From NCBI RefSeq assembly GCF_023156245.1, contig NZ_JAKZAH010000008.1:52480-116479 (forward strand): a stretch of DNA of 64,000 bases, written 5' to 3'. Below the pieces are notes generated by a model that made no database searches, had not been told where the DNA came from, and saw nothing but the letters and a program-made list of their open reading frames with translations. Made by a program: the position numbers and the translations under genes. Below, in pieces: positions 27,131-36,377 of the stretch (its first letter is position 1; each line of letters begins with the position of its first letter). The stretch comes from Marinobacter bryozoorum. Its GTDB lineage: Bacteria > Pseudomonadota > Gammaproteobacteria > Pseudomonadales > Oleiphilaceae.

Positions 27131-28266
27131 TGGGACGGACGGCCAGTGCCCAGGTCAGTGGCAGCCTGCAACGGCCCATGGGCTTTTGGCACCGCCTGCA
27201 CCTGGACCCCCTGCTACTGTTGCTGCTGATGTTGCTGGCGGGTGGGGGACTGGTTGTTCTCTATAGCGGAGCCGATGCCAGCATGGCTGCGGTCAAGTCA
27301 CAGGCCATTCGGTTCGGGGTTGCGTTTGTGGCCTTGTTTGTCTTTGCCCAGCTGGATCCTTCCGTATACCGGCGCTGGTCGCCGTGGATGTATGCCGCGG
27401 GCATGGCGGGCCTGATCGCAGTGTTGCTGGTAGGGGTGGGCGCCAAGGGTGCGCAGCGGTGGCTGGCCTTACCGGGATTGCCCCGGTTCCAGCCCTCGGA
27501 AATCATGAAGCTGGTGGTTCCGATGATGGCGGCCTGGTACCTGTCCCGGCACTACCTTCCGCCTCGTTTCCGGCACGTTGTGCTCTCGGTAGGGCTGGTA
27601 CTGTTACCCATGGGGCTGATCATTCAGCAGCCAGATCTGGGAACGGCACTGCTGGTGGGGGCTGCGGGTATGTTCGTGGTGTTCTTCGCGGGGCTGAGCT
27701 GGAAGCTGATCGCCGGCTTCATTGCTTTGCTGGGTGTGGCGGCTCCGCTGATGTGGCACTTTGTGATGCGGGATTACCAGAAACAACGGGTGCTGACTTT
27801 GCTGGATCCCCAGAGTGATCCGCTGGGTGCGGGCTGGAATATCATTCAGTCCACTACCGCTATCGGGTCCGGTGGCTGGAGCGGCAAGGGCTGGCTCCAG
27901 GGTACGCAGTCCCATCTCGAGTTCCTGCCAGAAAGCCATACCGACTTCATCGTGGCGGTACTGGCCGAGGAATTCGGCTTTGTCGGGCTTCTGACCTTGT
28001 TGGCAGTCTACACACTGATTATCCTGCGCTGCCTGTACATTGCCGTTAACGCACAGGATTCTTTCAGCCGATTGCTGGCTGGGGCCCTGACCATGACATT
28101 CGTTGTCTACATCGTGGTGAACATTGGAATGGTCAGCGGTTTGCTGCCCGTTGTCGGGGTGCCGCTACCGCTGGTCAGTTATGGTGGTACGTCGATTGTG
28201 ACGCTGATGTCCGCCTTCGGCGTTCTGATGGCGATCCATACCCACCGAAGGATGATCACGGCGTAA
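27127..28266 (+). CDS. mrdB: Rod shape-determining glycosyltransferase RodA
   Basis: The SEDS-family peptidoglycan polymerase paired with PBP2. Its 379 residues form about ten membrane segments. Family blocks include KGAQRWLALPGLPRFQPSEIMKLVVPM, PDLGTALLVGAAG, SHTDFIVAVLAEEFGFVGLL and the C-terminal GLLPVVGVPLPLVSYGGTSIVTLM. The conserved catalytic Asp region is contained in PESHTDFI. It overlaps mrdA by 4 nt at the start and mltB follows directly, keeping wall synthesis and wall turnover on one transcript. Confidence 0.97.
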   Translation: MMGRTASAQVSGSLQRPMGFWHRLHLDPLLLLLLMLLAGGGLVVLYSGADASMAAVKSQAIRFGVAFVALFVFAQLDPSVYRRWSPWMYAAGMAGLIAVLLVGVGAKGAQRWLALPGLPRFQPSEIMKLVVPMMAAWYLSRHYLPPRFRHVVLSVGLVLLPMGLIIQQPDLGTALLVGAAGMFVVFFAGLSWKLIAGFIALLGVAAPLMWHFVMRDYQKQRVLTLLDPQSDPLGAGWNIIQSTTAIGSGGWSGKGWLQGTQSHLEFLPESHTDFIVAVLAEEFGFVGLLTLLAVYTLIILRCLYIAVNAQDSFSRLLAGALTMTFVVYIVVNIGMVSGLLPVVGVPLPLVSYGGTSIVTLMSAFGVLMAIHTHRRMITA

Positions 28267-28328
28267 TGTCCGGTAATGGTGCGCTCTGTAACCTCGTGGT
28301 AACCTGCCGGCAAAAAGTTGGCTGTTTT

Positions 28329-29360
28329 ATGTCCATGAAGTTCCTGAATTGGTCGTTTTTTCCCCTGCTATTCCTCCTGGCCGGACCGGTCCTTGCCGAT
28401 GGCGACTATGTCACTACGTCTGAAGGCAAGGCGCTGATCCGCGAGCTGGTGGACGAACACGGCTTTGACCGGGACTGCCTCCGTGACTGGCTCGCCGGCG
28501 CGCAGCGGAATGACCAGGTACTTGACCACATCAGTTCCCCGGCTGAAAAGACGCTTACCTGGCGCGAATACAGGGAGATCTTTATCAAGCCCGAACGGAT
28601 TGCCCAGGGCATCGATTTCCTGCAGGTCCATGAGGCGGCGTTCGATCGCGCTGAGGCCGAGTTCGGGGTGGCCCGGGAAGTCATCGCCGCGATTATTGGC
28701 GTGGAAACCTGGTATGGGCGCTATCGGGGATCCTATCGGGTGCTGGATGCCCTGGCGACCCTGGCCTTTGACTATCCGCCGCGAAGCCGGTTCTTCCGCA
28801 GTGAGCTCAAGCAGTTCTTCCTGATGGTGAGGGAACAGGGCTTTCAGCCAGAGCAGCTGAAGGGCTCCTATGCGGGAGCCATGGGGTATGGACAGTTTAT
28901 TGCTTCCAGCTACCGTCACTACGCCGTGGATTTTGACAACGATGGCGTGGCCGACATCTTTGACAACCCGGTTGACGCCATCGGCAGTGTGGCCAATTAT
29001 TTCCACCAACACCGCTGGCGACCAGGTGGTGCCGTGGCTACCCGGCTGCCGGTGGATGTGGAAATGCCGGACAGGCTGGTTAGCGGGGAACTTAAACCCC
29101 GTTTTACGGTCTCTGATTACCATGCTGCAGGCCTCGACCTGCCCGCAGGAATCGCGGAAGGTGAACCAGCCCGGGCAGTAAGGGTAGAAGGTCCGGACGG
29201 GGTCCGGTGGTGGCTTACCTACCACAACTTCTATGTGATTACCCGGTACAACCACAGTCACCTTTACGCCCTTGCCGTGAACGAAATGGCCGAGCAGTTG
29301 AGGCAGGGCATATCAAGGAACTCAATGGCAGGAAAAGAACATGACCAAGACGCTCTCTGA
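28329..29360 (+). CDS. mltB: Lytic murein transglycosylase B
   Basis: It cleaves peptidoglycan glycan strands, making 1,6-anhydro ends. I chose ATG 28329, which places a signal peptide (MSMKFLNWSFFPLLFLLAGPVLA) at the front and leaves 343 residues; the frame is open for 21 further codons upstream. The catalytic Glu lies in AAIIGVETWYGRYRG, and SYAGAMGYGQFIASSYRHYAVDFD with NPVDAIGSVANYF completes the SLT_2 domain. No lipobox is seen, so it may be soluble in the periplasm, unlike E. coli MltB. Its 3' end overlaps rlpA by 20 nt. Confidence 0.95.
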   Translation: MSMKFLNWSFFPLLFLLAGPVLADGDYVTTSEGKALIRELVDEHGFDRDCLRDWLAGAQRNDQVLDHISSPAEKTLTWREYREIFIKPERIAQGIDFLQVHEAAFDRAEAEFGVAREVIAAIIGVETWYGRYRGSYRVLDALATLAFDYPPRSRFFRSELKQFFLMVREQGFQPEQLKGSYAGAMGYGQFIASSYRHYAVDFDNDGVADIFDNPVDAIGSVANYFHQHRWRPGGAVATRLPVDVEMPDRLVSGELKPRFTVSDYHAAGLDLPAGIAEGEPARAVRVEGPDGVRWWLTYHNFYVITRYNHSHLYALAVNEMAEQLRQGISRNSMAGKEHDQDAL

Positions 29361-30258
29361 CCTGCGCCTGGCAGCGGCCCTTGCCGTGCTGGCACTGGTG
29401 GTGGCTGGTTGCTCTTCCACGCCAACGGAAACGGATCATTCCGGGCGCTACACCATCGCCCAGGACCACGGGCCAGCGCAGGACGTGGACGTCAGTGGCA
29501 CCGGCAACGCGGTACCCAGGTATGAGGCGCCGCGGTCCGCAGGCAACAAGTCGCCCTATACGGTCTGGGGCAAGCAGTACCGGGTAATGGCGGCAAACGA
29601 CGCTGATGGATATGTTCAGCGGGGCATCGCCAGCTGGTATGGCAAGAAGTTCCATGGCCACAAGACGTCCAATGGCGAGATCTACGACATGTACGAGATG
29701 TCCGCCGCCCACAAGAGCCTGCCGCTTCCCAGCTATGCCCGGGTCACTAACCTCGATAACGGTCGTTCGGTGATTGTGCGGGTCAATGACCGGGGGCCCT
29801 TTCATGGTGACCGTCTGATAGACTTGTCCTGGGCGGCTGCCAAGAAGCTGGACTTCCTGGGGCAGGGGACTGCCCGGGTGGAGGTGGCTTCTATTACCGT
29901 CCTACAGGATGGCTCCATGACGCTGGCTGGCCAGTCCTGGTCGCCTGAAGGTAGTAATGCAAGTGCCGTCGTGGCGGAAGCGACCGGTGCCCAGCCAGAA
30001 CCGTCACCGCTGGACGGGAACGCCCTGTTTGTGCAGTTGGGTTCATTCAGTCAGGTAGCACCGGCCCGCCGTCTGGAGCAGGCCGTTCGGAGCCGTACCG
30101 GCGAACCGGTACGGGTGCGCCAGATCACAACCGCTTCCGGTGATTTTCACCGGGTGCAGGTAGGTCCGTTCGGCGACTCTATCGATGCGGAGCGCGCCAT
30201 GGAGCGGCTGGCATCTGAAGGCTTCCGCCAGGCAATGGTACTGACAGACCGACACTGA
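29341..30258 (+). CDS. rlpA: Rare lipoprotein A, SPOR-domain septal transglycosylase
   Basis: An outer-membrane lipoprotein that in Pseudomonas digests denuded glycan strands at the septum. It has 305 residues. The lipobox is VVAGCSST near residue 20, which Lgt and Lsp would process. The double-psi beta-barrel follows: GIASWYGKKFHGHKTSNGEIYDMYEMSAAHKSLPLPSYARVTN, then VNDRGPFHGDRLIDLSWAAAKKL with the catalytic Glu/Asp region. The C-terminal SPOR domain (LFVQLGSFSQVAPARRLEQAV...VQVGPFGD) binds denuded glycans. The start lies within mltB, overlapping by 20 nt. Confidence 0.96.
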   Translation: MTKTLSDLRLAAALAVLALVVAGCSSTPTETDHSGRYTIAQDHGPAQDVDVSGTGNAVPRYEAPRSAGNKSPYTVWGKQYRVMAANDADGYVQRGIASWYGKKFHGHKTSNGEIYDMYEMSAAHKSLPLPSYARVTNLDNGRSVIVRVNDRGPFHGDRLIDLSWAAAKKLDFLGQGTARVEVASITVLQDGSMTLAGQSWSPEGSNASAVVAEATGAQPEPSPLDGNALFVQLGSFSQVAPARRLEQAVRSRTGEPVRVRQITTASGDFHRVQVGPFGDSIDAERAMERLASEGFRQAMVLTDRH

Positions 30259-30309
30259 ACTCATTCCTCGCCGGCCAGGTGCCGGCCAATCCACTGACCC
30301 GGAAGTAAT

Positions 30310-31485
30310 GTGACCAAACCCATGACTCATAAAGCCATGCCTCGCCTGTTGATATCCCTTGTCCTGGTGGCTTTGTTGCCACTGGCCGCCCAGGCTCAAC
30401 AGGTATTGATCCCCTCGCCGCCGCAGATCAATGGCAGTTCCTACGTGCTGATGGATCCGGCCAGCGGTAAAGTCATCATGGAAGCCAATAGTGATGAACG
30501 CCTGCCCCCCGCCAGCCTGACCAAGATGATGACGGCCTATATCGTCGAGCGGGAGCTGGATGAGGGGCGCCTCTCTATGGACGAGATGGTGCCCATCAGC
30601 GTCGAAGCCTGGAAGACGGGTGGCTCCCGGATGTTTATCCAGGAGGGGTCCCGGGTCAGCGTGGAAGACTTGCTCAAGGGGGTTGTTATTCAGTCCGGCA
30701 ACGATGCCTCCGTGGCCCTTGCGGAACATGTCGCCGGCTCCGAGGGTGCCTTTGCGGATGTCATGAACCAGCAGGCACAGCTACTGGGTATGAATAATAC
30801 CCGCTTCGAGACGGCCACCGGCCTGCCCCATGAGAGCCAGTACTCTACCGCCTACGACCTGGCACTGCTGGCGGCAGCGATTATCAACGATTATCCTGAG
30901 AACTACCCCCTGTACTCGGAGAAGCACTTCACCTACAACAATATTCGTCAGCCTAACCGTAATTCACTGTTATGGCGTGACCCCTCCGTGGATGGCCTGA
31001 AAACCGGACACACCGAGGAAGCCGGTTATTGCCTGGTGGCTTCGGCTGAGCGTGAGGGTAGCCGCCTGATTGCTGTGGTTATGGGCACAGACAGCAGTGA
31101 AGCCCGGGCCCGGGAAGTGCAGAAGATGCTCAACTATGGGTTCCGCTATTACGAGACCGCGAACCTGTTTGACAGCGGTGAATCCCTGCTCGAAAGCCGT
31201 GTTTGGGGTGGTGAAAAGGACCAGCTGAACCTTGGCCTTGCTTCCGACATGGTGCTCACGATACCCCGCGGTGCAAGGGATTCCCTTGAATCCGTGGTGG
31301 AGGTCGACTCGGTGATCAAGGCTCCGGTGTCTGCCGGCGACGAGCTGGGCACGGTAACCATCAGCTTTGATGGTGAGGTGCTGGCAGAGCGGCCCCTGGT
31401 CGCCATTGAACCGGTGCCTGAGGGGGGCTTGTTCAAGCGCCTGCTTGACTCCATCAAACTGTTCTTCCATAACCTGTTTAACTGA
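30310..31485 (+). CDS. dacA: D-alanyl-D-alanine carboxypeptidase (PBP5/6 type)
   Basis: It trims the terminal D-Ala from peptidoglycan pentapeptides. It has 391 residues with a signal peptide (LLISLVLVALLPLAAQAQ). The three active-site motifs are present: SLTK in PPASLTKMM, SGN in VIQSGNDASVALAEH and KTG in VDGLKTGHTEEAGYCL. A C-terminal beta domain follows, ending in the amphipathic helix LFKRLLDSIKLFFHNLFN that anchors the enzyme to the membrane. The start is GTG 30310 with GGAAG close by; ATG 30322 is an alternative. Confidence 0.96.
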   Translation: MTKPMTHKAMPRLLISLVLVALLPLAAQAQQVLIPSPPQINGSSYVLMDPASGKVIMEANSDERLPPASLTKMMTAYIVERELDEGRLSMDEMVPISVEAWKTGGSRMFIQEGSRVSVEDLLKGVVIQSGNDASVALAEHVAGSEGAFADVMNQQAQLLGMNNTRFETATGLPHESQYSTAYDLALLAAAIINDYPENYPLYSEKHFTYNNIRQPNRNSLLWRDPSVDGLKTGHTEEAGYCLVASAEREGSRLIAVVMGTDSSEARAREVQKMLNYGFRYYETANLFDSGESLLESRVWGGEKDQLNLGLASDMVLTIPRGARDSLESVVEVDSVIKAPVSAGDELGTVTISFDGEVLAERPLVAIEPVPEGGLFKRLLDSIKLFFHNLFN

Positions 31486-31524
31486 GCAGGTTCTGTGACA
31501 GGTATTAACAGGAGGGACGGTTCC

Positions 31525-31794
31525 ATGTCTCAACCTACTGCGCCCAAAATTGAGTTCCCCTGTGACTATGTCATCAAGGTCATCGGGAATGCCGCGCCGG
31601 ATTTCACCGATTTCGTGGTCTCTGTGGTAGAAGGGCATGCCCCGGGCATCCGTGACGAACACATCACGGTTACCGACAGCCGCAACGGGCGCTTCACGTC
31701 CGTCCGGCTGACCATCGTTGCCACTGGCGAGCCTCAGCTAAAGGCCCTTTTCGAGGATCTCAAGGCCAGTGGCCGGGTTCACATGGTGCTCTGA
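31525..31794 (+). CDS. DUF493 (YbeD) family protein
   Basis: A small ferredoxin-like-fold protein of the YbeD family, always found next to lipB in enterics and pseudomonads; proposed as a regulatory partner in lipoate metabolism, but not proven. I chose ATG 31525 behind AGGAGGG, giving 89 residues. Family features are [20 protein letters not shown] and [38 protein letters not shown]. The last bases overlap the lipB start (TGATG). Confidence 0.93.
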   Translation: MSQPTAPKIEFPCDYVIKVIGNAAPDFTDFVVSVVEGHAPGIRDEHITVTDSRNGRFTSVRLTIVATGEPQLKALFEDLKASGRVHMVL

Positions 31795-32462
31795 TGCCCG
31801 ATTGTTCGACCCCGCTGATCGTTCGTGACCTGGGGCTACAGCCCTATGAGTCTGTCTGGGAAGCCATGAAGGCGTTCACGGCGGAGCGGGATCGTACGGC
31901 GGCCGATGAACTCTGGTGCGTCCAGCATCCCCCGGTCTATACCCAGGGCCAGGCCGGAAAGGCGGAGCATATCCTGGCGCCCGGTGATATCCCGGTGGTC
32001 CAGGTAGACCGTGGTGGCCAGGTAACCTATCACGGCCCCGGCCAGCTGGTGATTTACCTGATGATCGACCTGCCCCGGGCGGGCCTTGGTGTGCGCCAAC
32101 TGGTGGATATTATCGAACAGTCACTGGTTGCCGTGCTGGCCAGGCACGGGATTGCCTCAGCGCCACGACCGGATGCCCCGGGAGTGTATGTTGACGGCGC
32201 CAAGATTGCCTCCCTGGGACTCAGGGTCCGACGGGGCTGCTCCTTCCATGGACTGGCACTGAACGTGGACATGGATATGGAGCCATTCAGCCGCATCAAC
32301 CCGTGCGGCTTCTCCGGATTACCCATGTGCCAGGTGAGGGATTTCAGCGCCACCGTCGCTCTCCAGGAGCTGTCTGAGCAGCTTTCAGATACCCTGGCAA
32401 GGGCGCTGGGATATGACGACAGCAATATTCATCGGCCCGCCGTTCACGAAACCGCCTCCTGA
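31794..32462 (+). CDS. lipB: Octanoyl-[acyl-carrier-protein]:protein octanoyltransferase
   Basis: It transfers octanoate from ACP to lipoyl domains of pyruvate dehydrogenase and similar complexes, before LipA inserts sulfur. It has 222 residues. The catalytic Cys171 is in [14 protein letters not shown] and Lys137 in [15 protein letters not shown]; the binding blocks [18 protein letters not shown] and [11 protein letters not shown] are also conserved. The start overlaps the DUF493 stop by 1 nt. lipA, which usually follows, is absent: an ABC1 kinase gene comes next instead. Confidence 0.96.
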   Translation: MPDCSTPLIVRDLGLQPYESVWEAMKAFTAERDRTAADELWCVQHPPVYTQGQAGKAEHILAPGDIPVVQVDRGGQVTYHGPGQLVIYLMIDLPRAGLGVRQLVDIIEQSLVAVLARHGIASAPRPDAPGVYVDGAKIASLGLRVRRGCSFHGLALNVDMDMEPFSRINPCGFSGLPMCQVRDFSATVALQELSEQLSDTLARALGYDDSNIHRPAVHETAS

Positions 32463-32570
32463 GGCTGGTATCCTTTTCCATGTACAGCCAGGGTTCTTAT
32501 CCAGGCAGGATGAACCGGGTAGCTGATCATCTCTATCCACCTCGGATAACGACGACCTGTCAGGTAGGCC

Positions 32571-33968
32571 ATGTCCAGATCCCGTAAAGGAAAAACCGTA
32601 GCCCGCATTCGCACAGGCAGCTTCGAGCGCCGGCTCAGCATGACCCGGGCCGGCCTGTTTGCGGGCACCCGTATGGCTTCCCACATGGCCACCAACTGGC
32701 TTTCCAGTGCGGACCAGCGGGAGCAACGCCATCGGGCCATGCTGTCGAAGCAGGCACAGTTCCTGGTCGACGAGCTGGGTCAGCTCAAGGGAAGTGTGGT
32801 CAAGATTGGCCAGATGATGGCTTTGTATGGTGAGCACTTTTTGCCGGAAGAAGTAACCGAGGCCTTGCATACCCTCGAGGACCAGACCTCTGCCCTGGAG
32901 TGGAAGGCGGTGGAGAAGGTCATTCGCGAAGAGCTGGGGCCAGGGCGTAAGGCAGAATTTGATGTCGATCCGGAGCCTATCGGGGCTGCATCCCTTGGCC
33001 AGGTGCACCGGGCGAGGCGCCGGTCTGACGGACTGGAACTGGTGCTGAAGATTCAGTACCCCGGTGTGGACCAGGCGGTTGACAGCGACCTGGATGCCGT
33101 TGCGCAACTACTTCGGGTGGCCCGCCTGGTGTCCTTCGGCCCTGAGTTCAACGACTGGCTCGAGGAAGTCCGGGAAATGATGCACCGGGAGGTGGACTAC
33201 GCCCTGGAAGCCGCTACCACCGAACGCTTCCGGGAGCGGCTGGCGGGTGATGGCCGTTTCGTGGTACCCCGGGTGCTGCCGGAATACACCACGCCTCACA
33301 TCATCGCCCAGACCTATGAAAGTGGGCATCCAGTAGGCTCCGAAGCAGTCGCCGCGCTTTCGCTGGAACGTCGAAGTGAGTTGGGTAAGGCAGCCCTGGA
33401 GTTGTTCTTTCGGGAACTGTTCGAGTGGGGAGAAATCCAGACCGATCCCAATTTTGGCAATTACCGTATTCGCCTGGCCGGGGAAGGGGATAATAACCAG
33501 GATCAGGTCGTACTGCTGGATTTTGGTGCGGTCCAGCAGTACAGCGATGATTTCCTGGACCCGGTTATCCAGATGATCCGTGCATCCTATGAGGAGGACC
33601 TGCCGGCGGTCATCGACGGCGGTGTCCGGCTGCACTTCATGAAGCGGGAGTGGCCGGACGAAGTGCTCGACAAGTTTGCCGAGGTTTGCATGTCAGTGCT
33701 TGAGCCATTGGCGCCCGCTACCCGGGGCTGGCCAGACTACGCGGTTAACGAGCAGGGCCAGTACCGCTGGAAACAGAGCGACCTGCCTTCACGGGTGGCG
33801 CGGGATGCTGCCAGGTCGGCGATCAGTCGGTATTTCCGGGTGCCGCCGAAAGAGTTCGTCTTCCTTAACCGTAAACTGATCGGTGTCTACACGTTGATTT
33901 CGGTGCTGCGGGCAGAGTTCAATGGTGAGTCATTGTTACGGGCTTTCCTGTACGGTACTGACCGGTAG
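32571..33968 (+). CDS. ABC1/AarF (UbiB-like) atypical kinase
   Basis: A 465-residue member of the ABC1 (AarF/UbiB/ADCK) family of atypical kinases linked to ubiquinone and lipid metabolism. Visible features are the KxGQ motif region (LGQLKGSVVKIGQMMALYGEHFLPEEV), an Ala-rich nucleotide loop (EPIGAASLGQVHRARRRSDGLELVLKIQYPGVD), QTDPNFGNYRI and the DFG-type VVLLDFGAVQQYS. It lacks the C-terminal membrane segments of true UbiB, so it is more like the cytoplasmic ABC1 proteins. It follows lipB after 108 nt. Confidence 0.88.
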   Translation: MSRSRKGKTVARIRTGSFERRLSMTRAGLFAGTRMASHMATNWLSSADQREQRHRAMLSKQAQFLVDELGQLKGSVVKIGQMMALYGEHFLPEEVTEALHTLEDQTSALEWKAVEKVIREELGPGRKAEFDVDPEPIGAASLGQVHRARRRSDGLELVLKIQYPGVDQAVDSDLDAVAQLLRVARLVSFGPEFNDWLEEVREMMHREVDYALEAATTERFRERLAGDGRFVVPRVLPEYTTPHIIAQTYESGHPVGSEAVAALSLERRSELGKAALELFFRELFEWGEIQTDPNFGNYRIRLAGEGDNNQDQVVLLDFGAVQQYSDDFLDPVIQMIRASYEEDLPAVIDGGVRLHFMKREWPDEVLDKFAEVCMSVLEPLAPATRGWPDYAVNEQGQYRWKQSDLPSRVARDAARSAISRYFRVPPKEFVFLNRKLIGVYTLISVLRAEFNGESLLRAFLYGTDR

Positions 33969-34100
33969 GGGCCTGGCGAGTCGTGCCTGGCGGGTAATCG
34001 GGTATTGCTATCGACTTAATTCAAAGTATTAACTTTTTGCATGAATGGATTGGCGCCATGATTGCAGGCATCCATTTTCAGAATAACCCGGAGGTGAGTC

Positions 34101-34346
34101 TTGGATAAGGTAACGATATACGGTCGCATGAGTTGTGGATTTTGCGCCATGGCACGCCAGCTCTGTGATCAGAAGGGTTTTGAGCACGAGTTCATCGATA
34201 TGCCTGCGCTGGGCCTTACCAAGGAAGACGTCGCCGCAAAGGTCGGTCATCCGGTGTACACCGTGCCGCAAATTCTGGTGGGTAGCGAGTATGTGGGTGG
34301 TTTCGACGAGTTTTCCCGTTATGTTGCCCGCCAGGCGGGTCAGTAG
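34101..34346 (+). CDS. Glutaredoxin with CGFC active site
   Basis: An 81-residue glutaredoxin, a glutathione-dependent thiol-disulfide reductase. The active site is CGFC (12-15), in YGRMSCGFCAMARQLC; classical dithiol glutaredoxins have CPYC and monothiol ones CGFS, so this is an intermediate form. The cis-Pro is in TVPQILV and the GSH-binding GG in YVGGFDEF. The start is TTG at 34101, justified by GGAGGTGA immediately upstream; no ATG or GTG is in frame nearby. The gene is flanked by intergenic gaps of about 130 and 140 nt with nothing recognisable. Confidence 0.9.
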   Translation: MDKVTIYGRMSCGFCAMARQLCDQKGFEHEFIDMPALGLTKEDVAAKVGHPVYTVPQILVGSEYVGGFDEFSRYVARQAGQ

Positions 34347-34487
34347 CTGTTTAGCCAGGCCCCGTCCGTTTATAAAGAAACGTCCCGAGCGTAATGGCGG
34401 CATGACGTGAGCGGGTGTCGGGCTGGGGCTTTAACGCCGGTCGTGGTATATAGACCACCTGAGACCACCCGGTATTGCGAGGACCAC

Positions 34488-35054
34488 ATGCCAAAAGCCA
34501 GTGAGATCAAGAAGAACCAGGCCATTGAGTACCAAGGAAGTGTCTATTTTGTAAAGGATATCGAACGTTCTGTGCCCCAGGGCCGGGCCGGGGGAAGCCT
34601 TTATCGTATGCGAATGTACGATGTGGTTACCGGAGCCAAGCTGGATGAGACCTTCAAGGATTCGGACATGCTTAACCTGGCGGACCTGGTACGCAGACCG
34701 GCCACCTTTTCCTATTCCGATGGCGACGAATTCGTGTTCATGGATGTCGAGGATTACACCCAGTACAGCCTGAATCGCGAATCCATCGCCGACGAGTTGC
34801 TGTTTATCAATGAAGAGACCCAGGGAGTGATGGTGGTCCTGCTCAACGATGCCCCGGTGGCGCTGGGGTTGCCACCAACGGTAGACCTGCCTATTGAGGA
34901 GACGGACCCGTCAGTCAAGGGAGGTTCCGCCACCGCTCGTACCAAGCCTGCCAGGCTGTCCACCGGGCTGGTAGTGCAGGTGCCCGAGCATATTTCCACC
35001 GGTGATCGTATCCGGATCAATGTGGAAGAGCGCAAGTTCCTGGGACGCGCCTGA
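34488..35054 (+). CDS. yeiP: Elongation factor P-like protein (YeiP/EfpL)
   Basis: An EF-P paralogue that helps ribosomes stalled at proline-rich and related motifs. I chose ATG 34488 ([15 protein letters not shown]) behind GAGGACC, giving 188 residues, as in E. coli YeiP. The KOW-like first domain has [19 protein letters not shown], where Arg takes the place of the modified Lys of EF-P. The two OB domains follow ([20 protein letters not shown] and [31 protein letters not shown]). No PTM gene is next to it. The plus strand lacks a T-run after the stop. Confidence 0.94.
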   Translation: MPKASEIKKNQAIEYQGSVYFVKDIERSVPQGRAGGSLYRMRMYDVVTGAKLDETFKDSDMLNLADLVRRPATFSYSDGDEFVFMDVEDYTQYSLNRESIADELLFINEETQGVMVVLLNDAPVALGLPPTVDLPIEETDPSVKGGSATARTKPARLSTGLVVQVPEHISTGDRIRINVEERKFLGRA

Positions 35055-35069
35055 GGGCGTCGTTGCTGA

Positions 35070-35103
35070 CAAGGAAAAAGGGCCATGGCATCTGCCATGG
35101 CCC
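35070..35103 (-). terminator. Terminator of the polyester hydrolase gene
   Basis: GGGCCATGGC (35080-35089) and GCCATGGCCC (35094-35103) form a perfect 10-bp stem with a 4-nt loop. On the minus strand it is followed by CTTTTTCCTT, a good U-tract. It therefore terminates the minus-strand hydrolase gene, which stops at 35157. Confidence 0.8.
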
Positions 35104-35156
35104 AAGGGGAGGTTCGGTTCAGATAGCCTTTCTTTCAGTGATCAGATAACCAGGCC

Positions 35157-36083
35157 TCAGTAGGGGCAGGTGCCCCGGTATTCGGAAATATCCCAGTCTC
35201 GTTCGTGGTCCGGACCACACAGGAACTGGTTGTAGCGCTGATCGTTATCCAGGTGCAGCTTCATCCAGGACACACCGAAGCGGCTCAGCACGTCGTTGTA
35301 GCTGTTGCCACCATTACCGCAGTAGTGACTGCCGTTATTGATCTCTACAAAGGCCTTGTCGGTCGACGATGGAATGGCATTGTAGAACGGGTCGGCGTGA
35401 CTGCGAACTGGCGCTATCACGTCCGATTCACAGGCGATGATCAGGGTGGGTGTGTCGATACTGCGGAACCGGAAACTGGAGGTATCCCAGGGTGCCAGGG
35501 GAATAGCAGCCTTGAGGCGGCCTTCGGAGGCAACCCGCAAGGTACCGCCACCGCCCATGGACCAGCCTATGACACCCAGGCGGCTGGTGTCGATCATGCC
35601 GGAAATAGCGCTTGACCTGCTGTCATTCTCTTCAAGCAGGTAATCCAGGGCATTGTTGATCTGGGTTGCCCGGCTGGGCGGCTGATCAAAGCCGCTGTTG
35701 GTGTCGATGGTCATGACGACGAAGCCATGGGAGGCCAGTTTCGGTCCCCACCACTCGATTGAGGACTCCGCCGAGACGAACCCGGGAATGACCACGACTG
35801 CGCCCATCGTACCGCTGGTACCAGTGGGATAATGGATGGTGCCTCCACCGAAGCCACCGACAAAGCTCGATACCCTTTCGGTACGAACGCTGAACGGTCC
35901 GCGGGAAGCTTCGAGGAAGGATTCGGTGGGATCCGGACCTCGCTCGAAACCACAGTTACTGGTGCAGCTGTCGTCTCCGCCGTCGGAACCGCCGCCGCCG
36001 ACAGCGAGGGCCGAAGCAGAGAACACCAGTGAGGCGGCTGCGATGAAAGACCGCAGCGGGTTATTGGCAAATTTGTGAGACAT
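35157..36083 (-). CDS. Secreted polyester hydrolase, PETase-like (type II cutinase family)
   Basis: A 308-residue alpha/beta hydrolase that follows the PETase/PE-H family nearly throughout: [49 protein letters not shown] and [11 protein letters not shown]. The signal peptide ends SASALA (27). The triad is Ser175 in GWSMGGGG, Asp221 in ACESDVIAP and His253 in NNGSHYC. Cys218-Cys255 and Cys289-Cys306 correspond to the two disulfides of type II enzymes; a further pair, Cys40/Cys44, sits in the N-terminal Gly/Asp-rich linker. Trp174 before the nucleophile and Tyr254 after the His are the type IIa pattern. ATG 36083 is preceded by CAGGA. It likely cleaves polyesters such as cutin-like or synthetic ones; activity on PET is inferred. 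Confidence 0.9.
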   Translation of the reverse strand: MSHKFANNPLRSFIAAASLVFSASALAVGGGGSDGGDDSCTSNCGFERGPDPTESFLEASRGPFSVRTERVSSFVGGFGGGTIHYPTGTSGTMGAVVVIPGFVSAESSIEWWGPKLASHGFVVMTIDTNSGFDQPPSRATQINNALDYLLEENDSRSSAISGMIDTSRLGVIGWSMGGGGTLRVASEGRLKAAIPLAPWDTSSFRFRSIDTPTLIIACESDVIAPVRSHADPFYNAIPSSTDKAFVEINNGSHYCGNGGNSYNDVLSRFGVSWMKLHLDNDQRYNQFLCGPDHERDWDISEYRGTCPY

Positions 36084-36210
36084 TTTGTTGTTCCTGTTGC
36101 AGTGCTTTGTTGTGGATTGTTTTGCAGAAGTGGCAGGGCTTTGCGCGGTAGGAAAGTTGCACAGTTCCCTGCACCCGGAGCTCACAGTAGTTCGGTGGCG
36201 CGGCAGAGGC

Positions 36211-36245
36211 TTTCACAGATTGGCACCGCAACGGAATCAGTTCAC
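36211..36245 (-). promoter_or_regulatory. Candidate AraC-type operator upstream of the polyester hydrolase
   Basis: About 130 nt before the hydrolase ATG, the pattern TTTCAC-N3-TTGGCAC-N3-AACG-N-AA-N5-TCAC occurs. The same blocks with the same spacings recur at 38131-38165, upstream of the AraC-type regulator gene. 23 of 35 positions match. It is plausibly the regulator's binding site; I infer this from the repetition and gene proximity only. The remaining 36246-36377 shows nothing clear. Confidence 0.5.
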
Positions 36246-36377
36246 GCTTTGATAGCCGGGGTTTTCGCGAGGCGCCCGGTGGTGTGAGAAGTGGTCGGTG
36301 AGGTCGCCTGTCCAGGGGTTCGATGTACAAACTGTAATCAGTGCCCCGGTTGATAGGGGCCCGGCGGTTGCCTCGAC

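Noticed and set aside
32571..33968. UbiB, the ubiquinone-synthesis kinase
   Set aside because: The ABC1 core is present, but the C-terminal membrane helices and the ubi gene neighbours are missing, so I kept a general ABC1 name.
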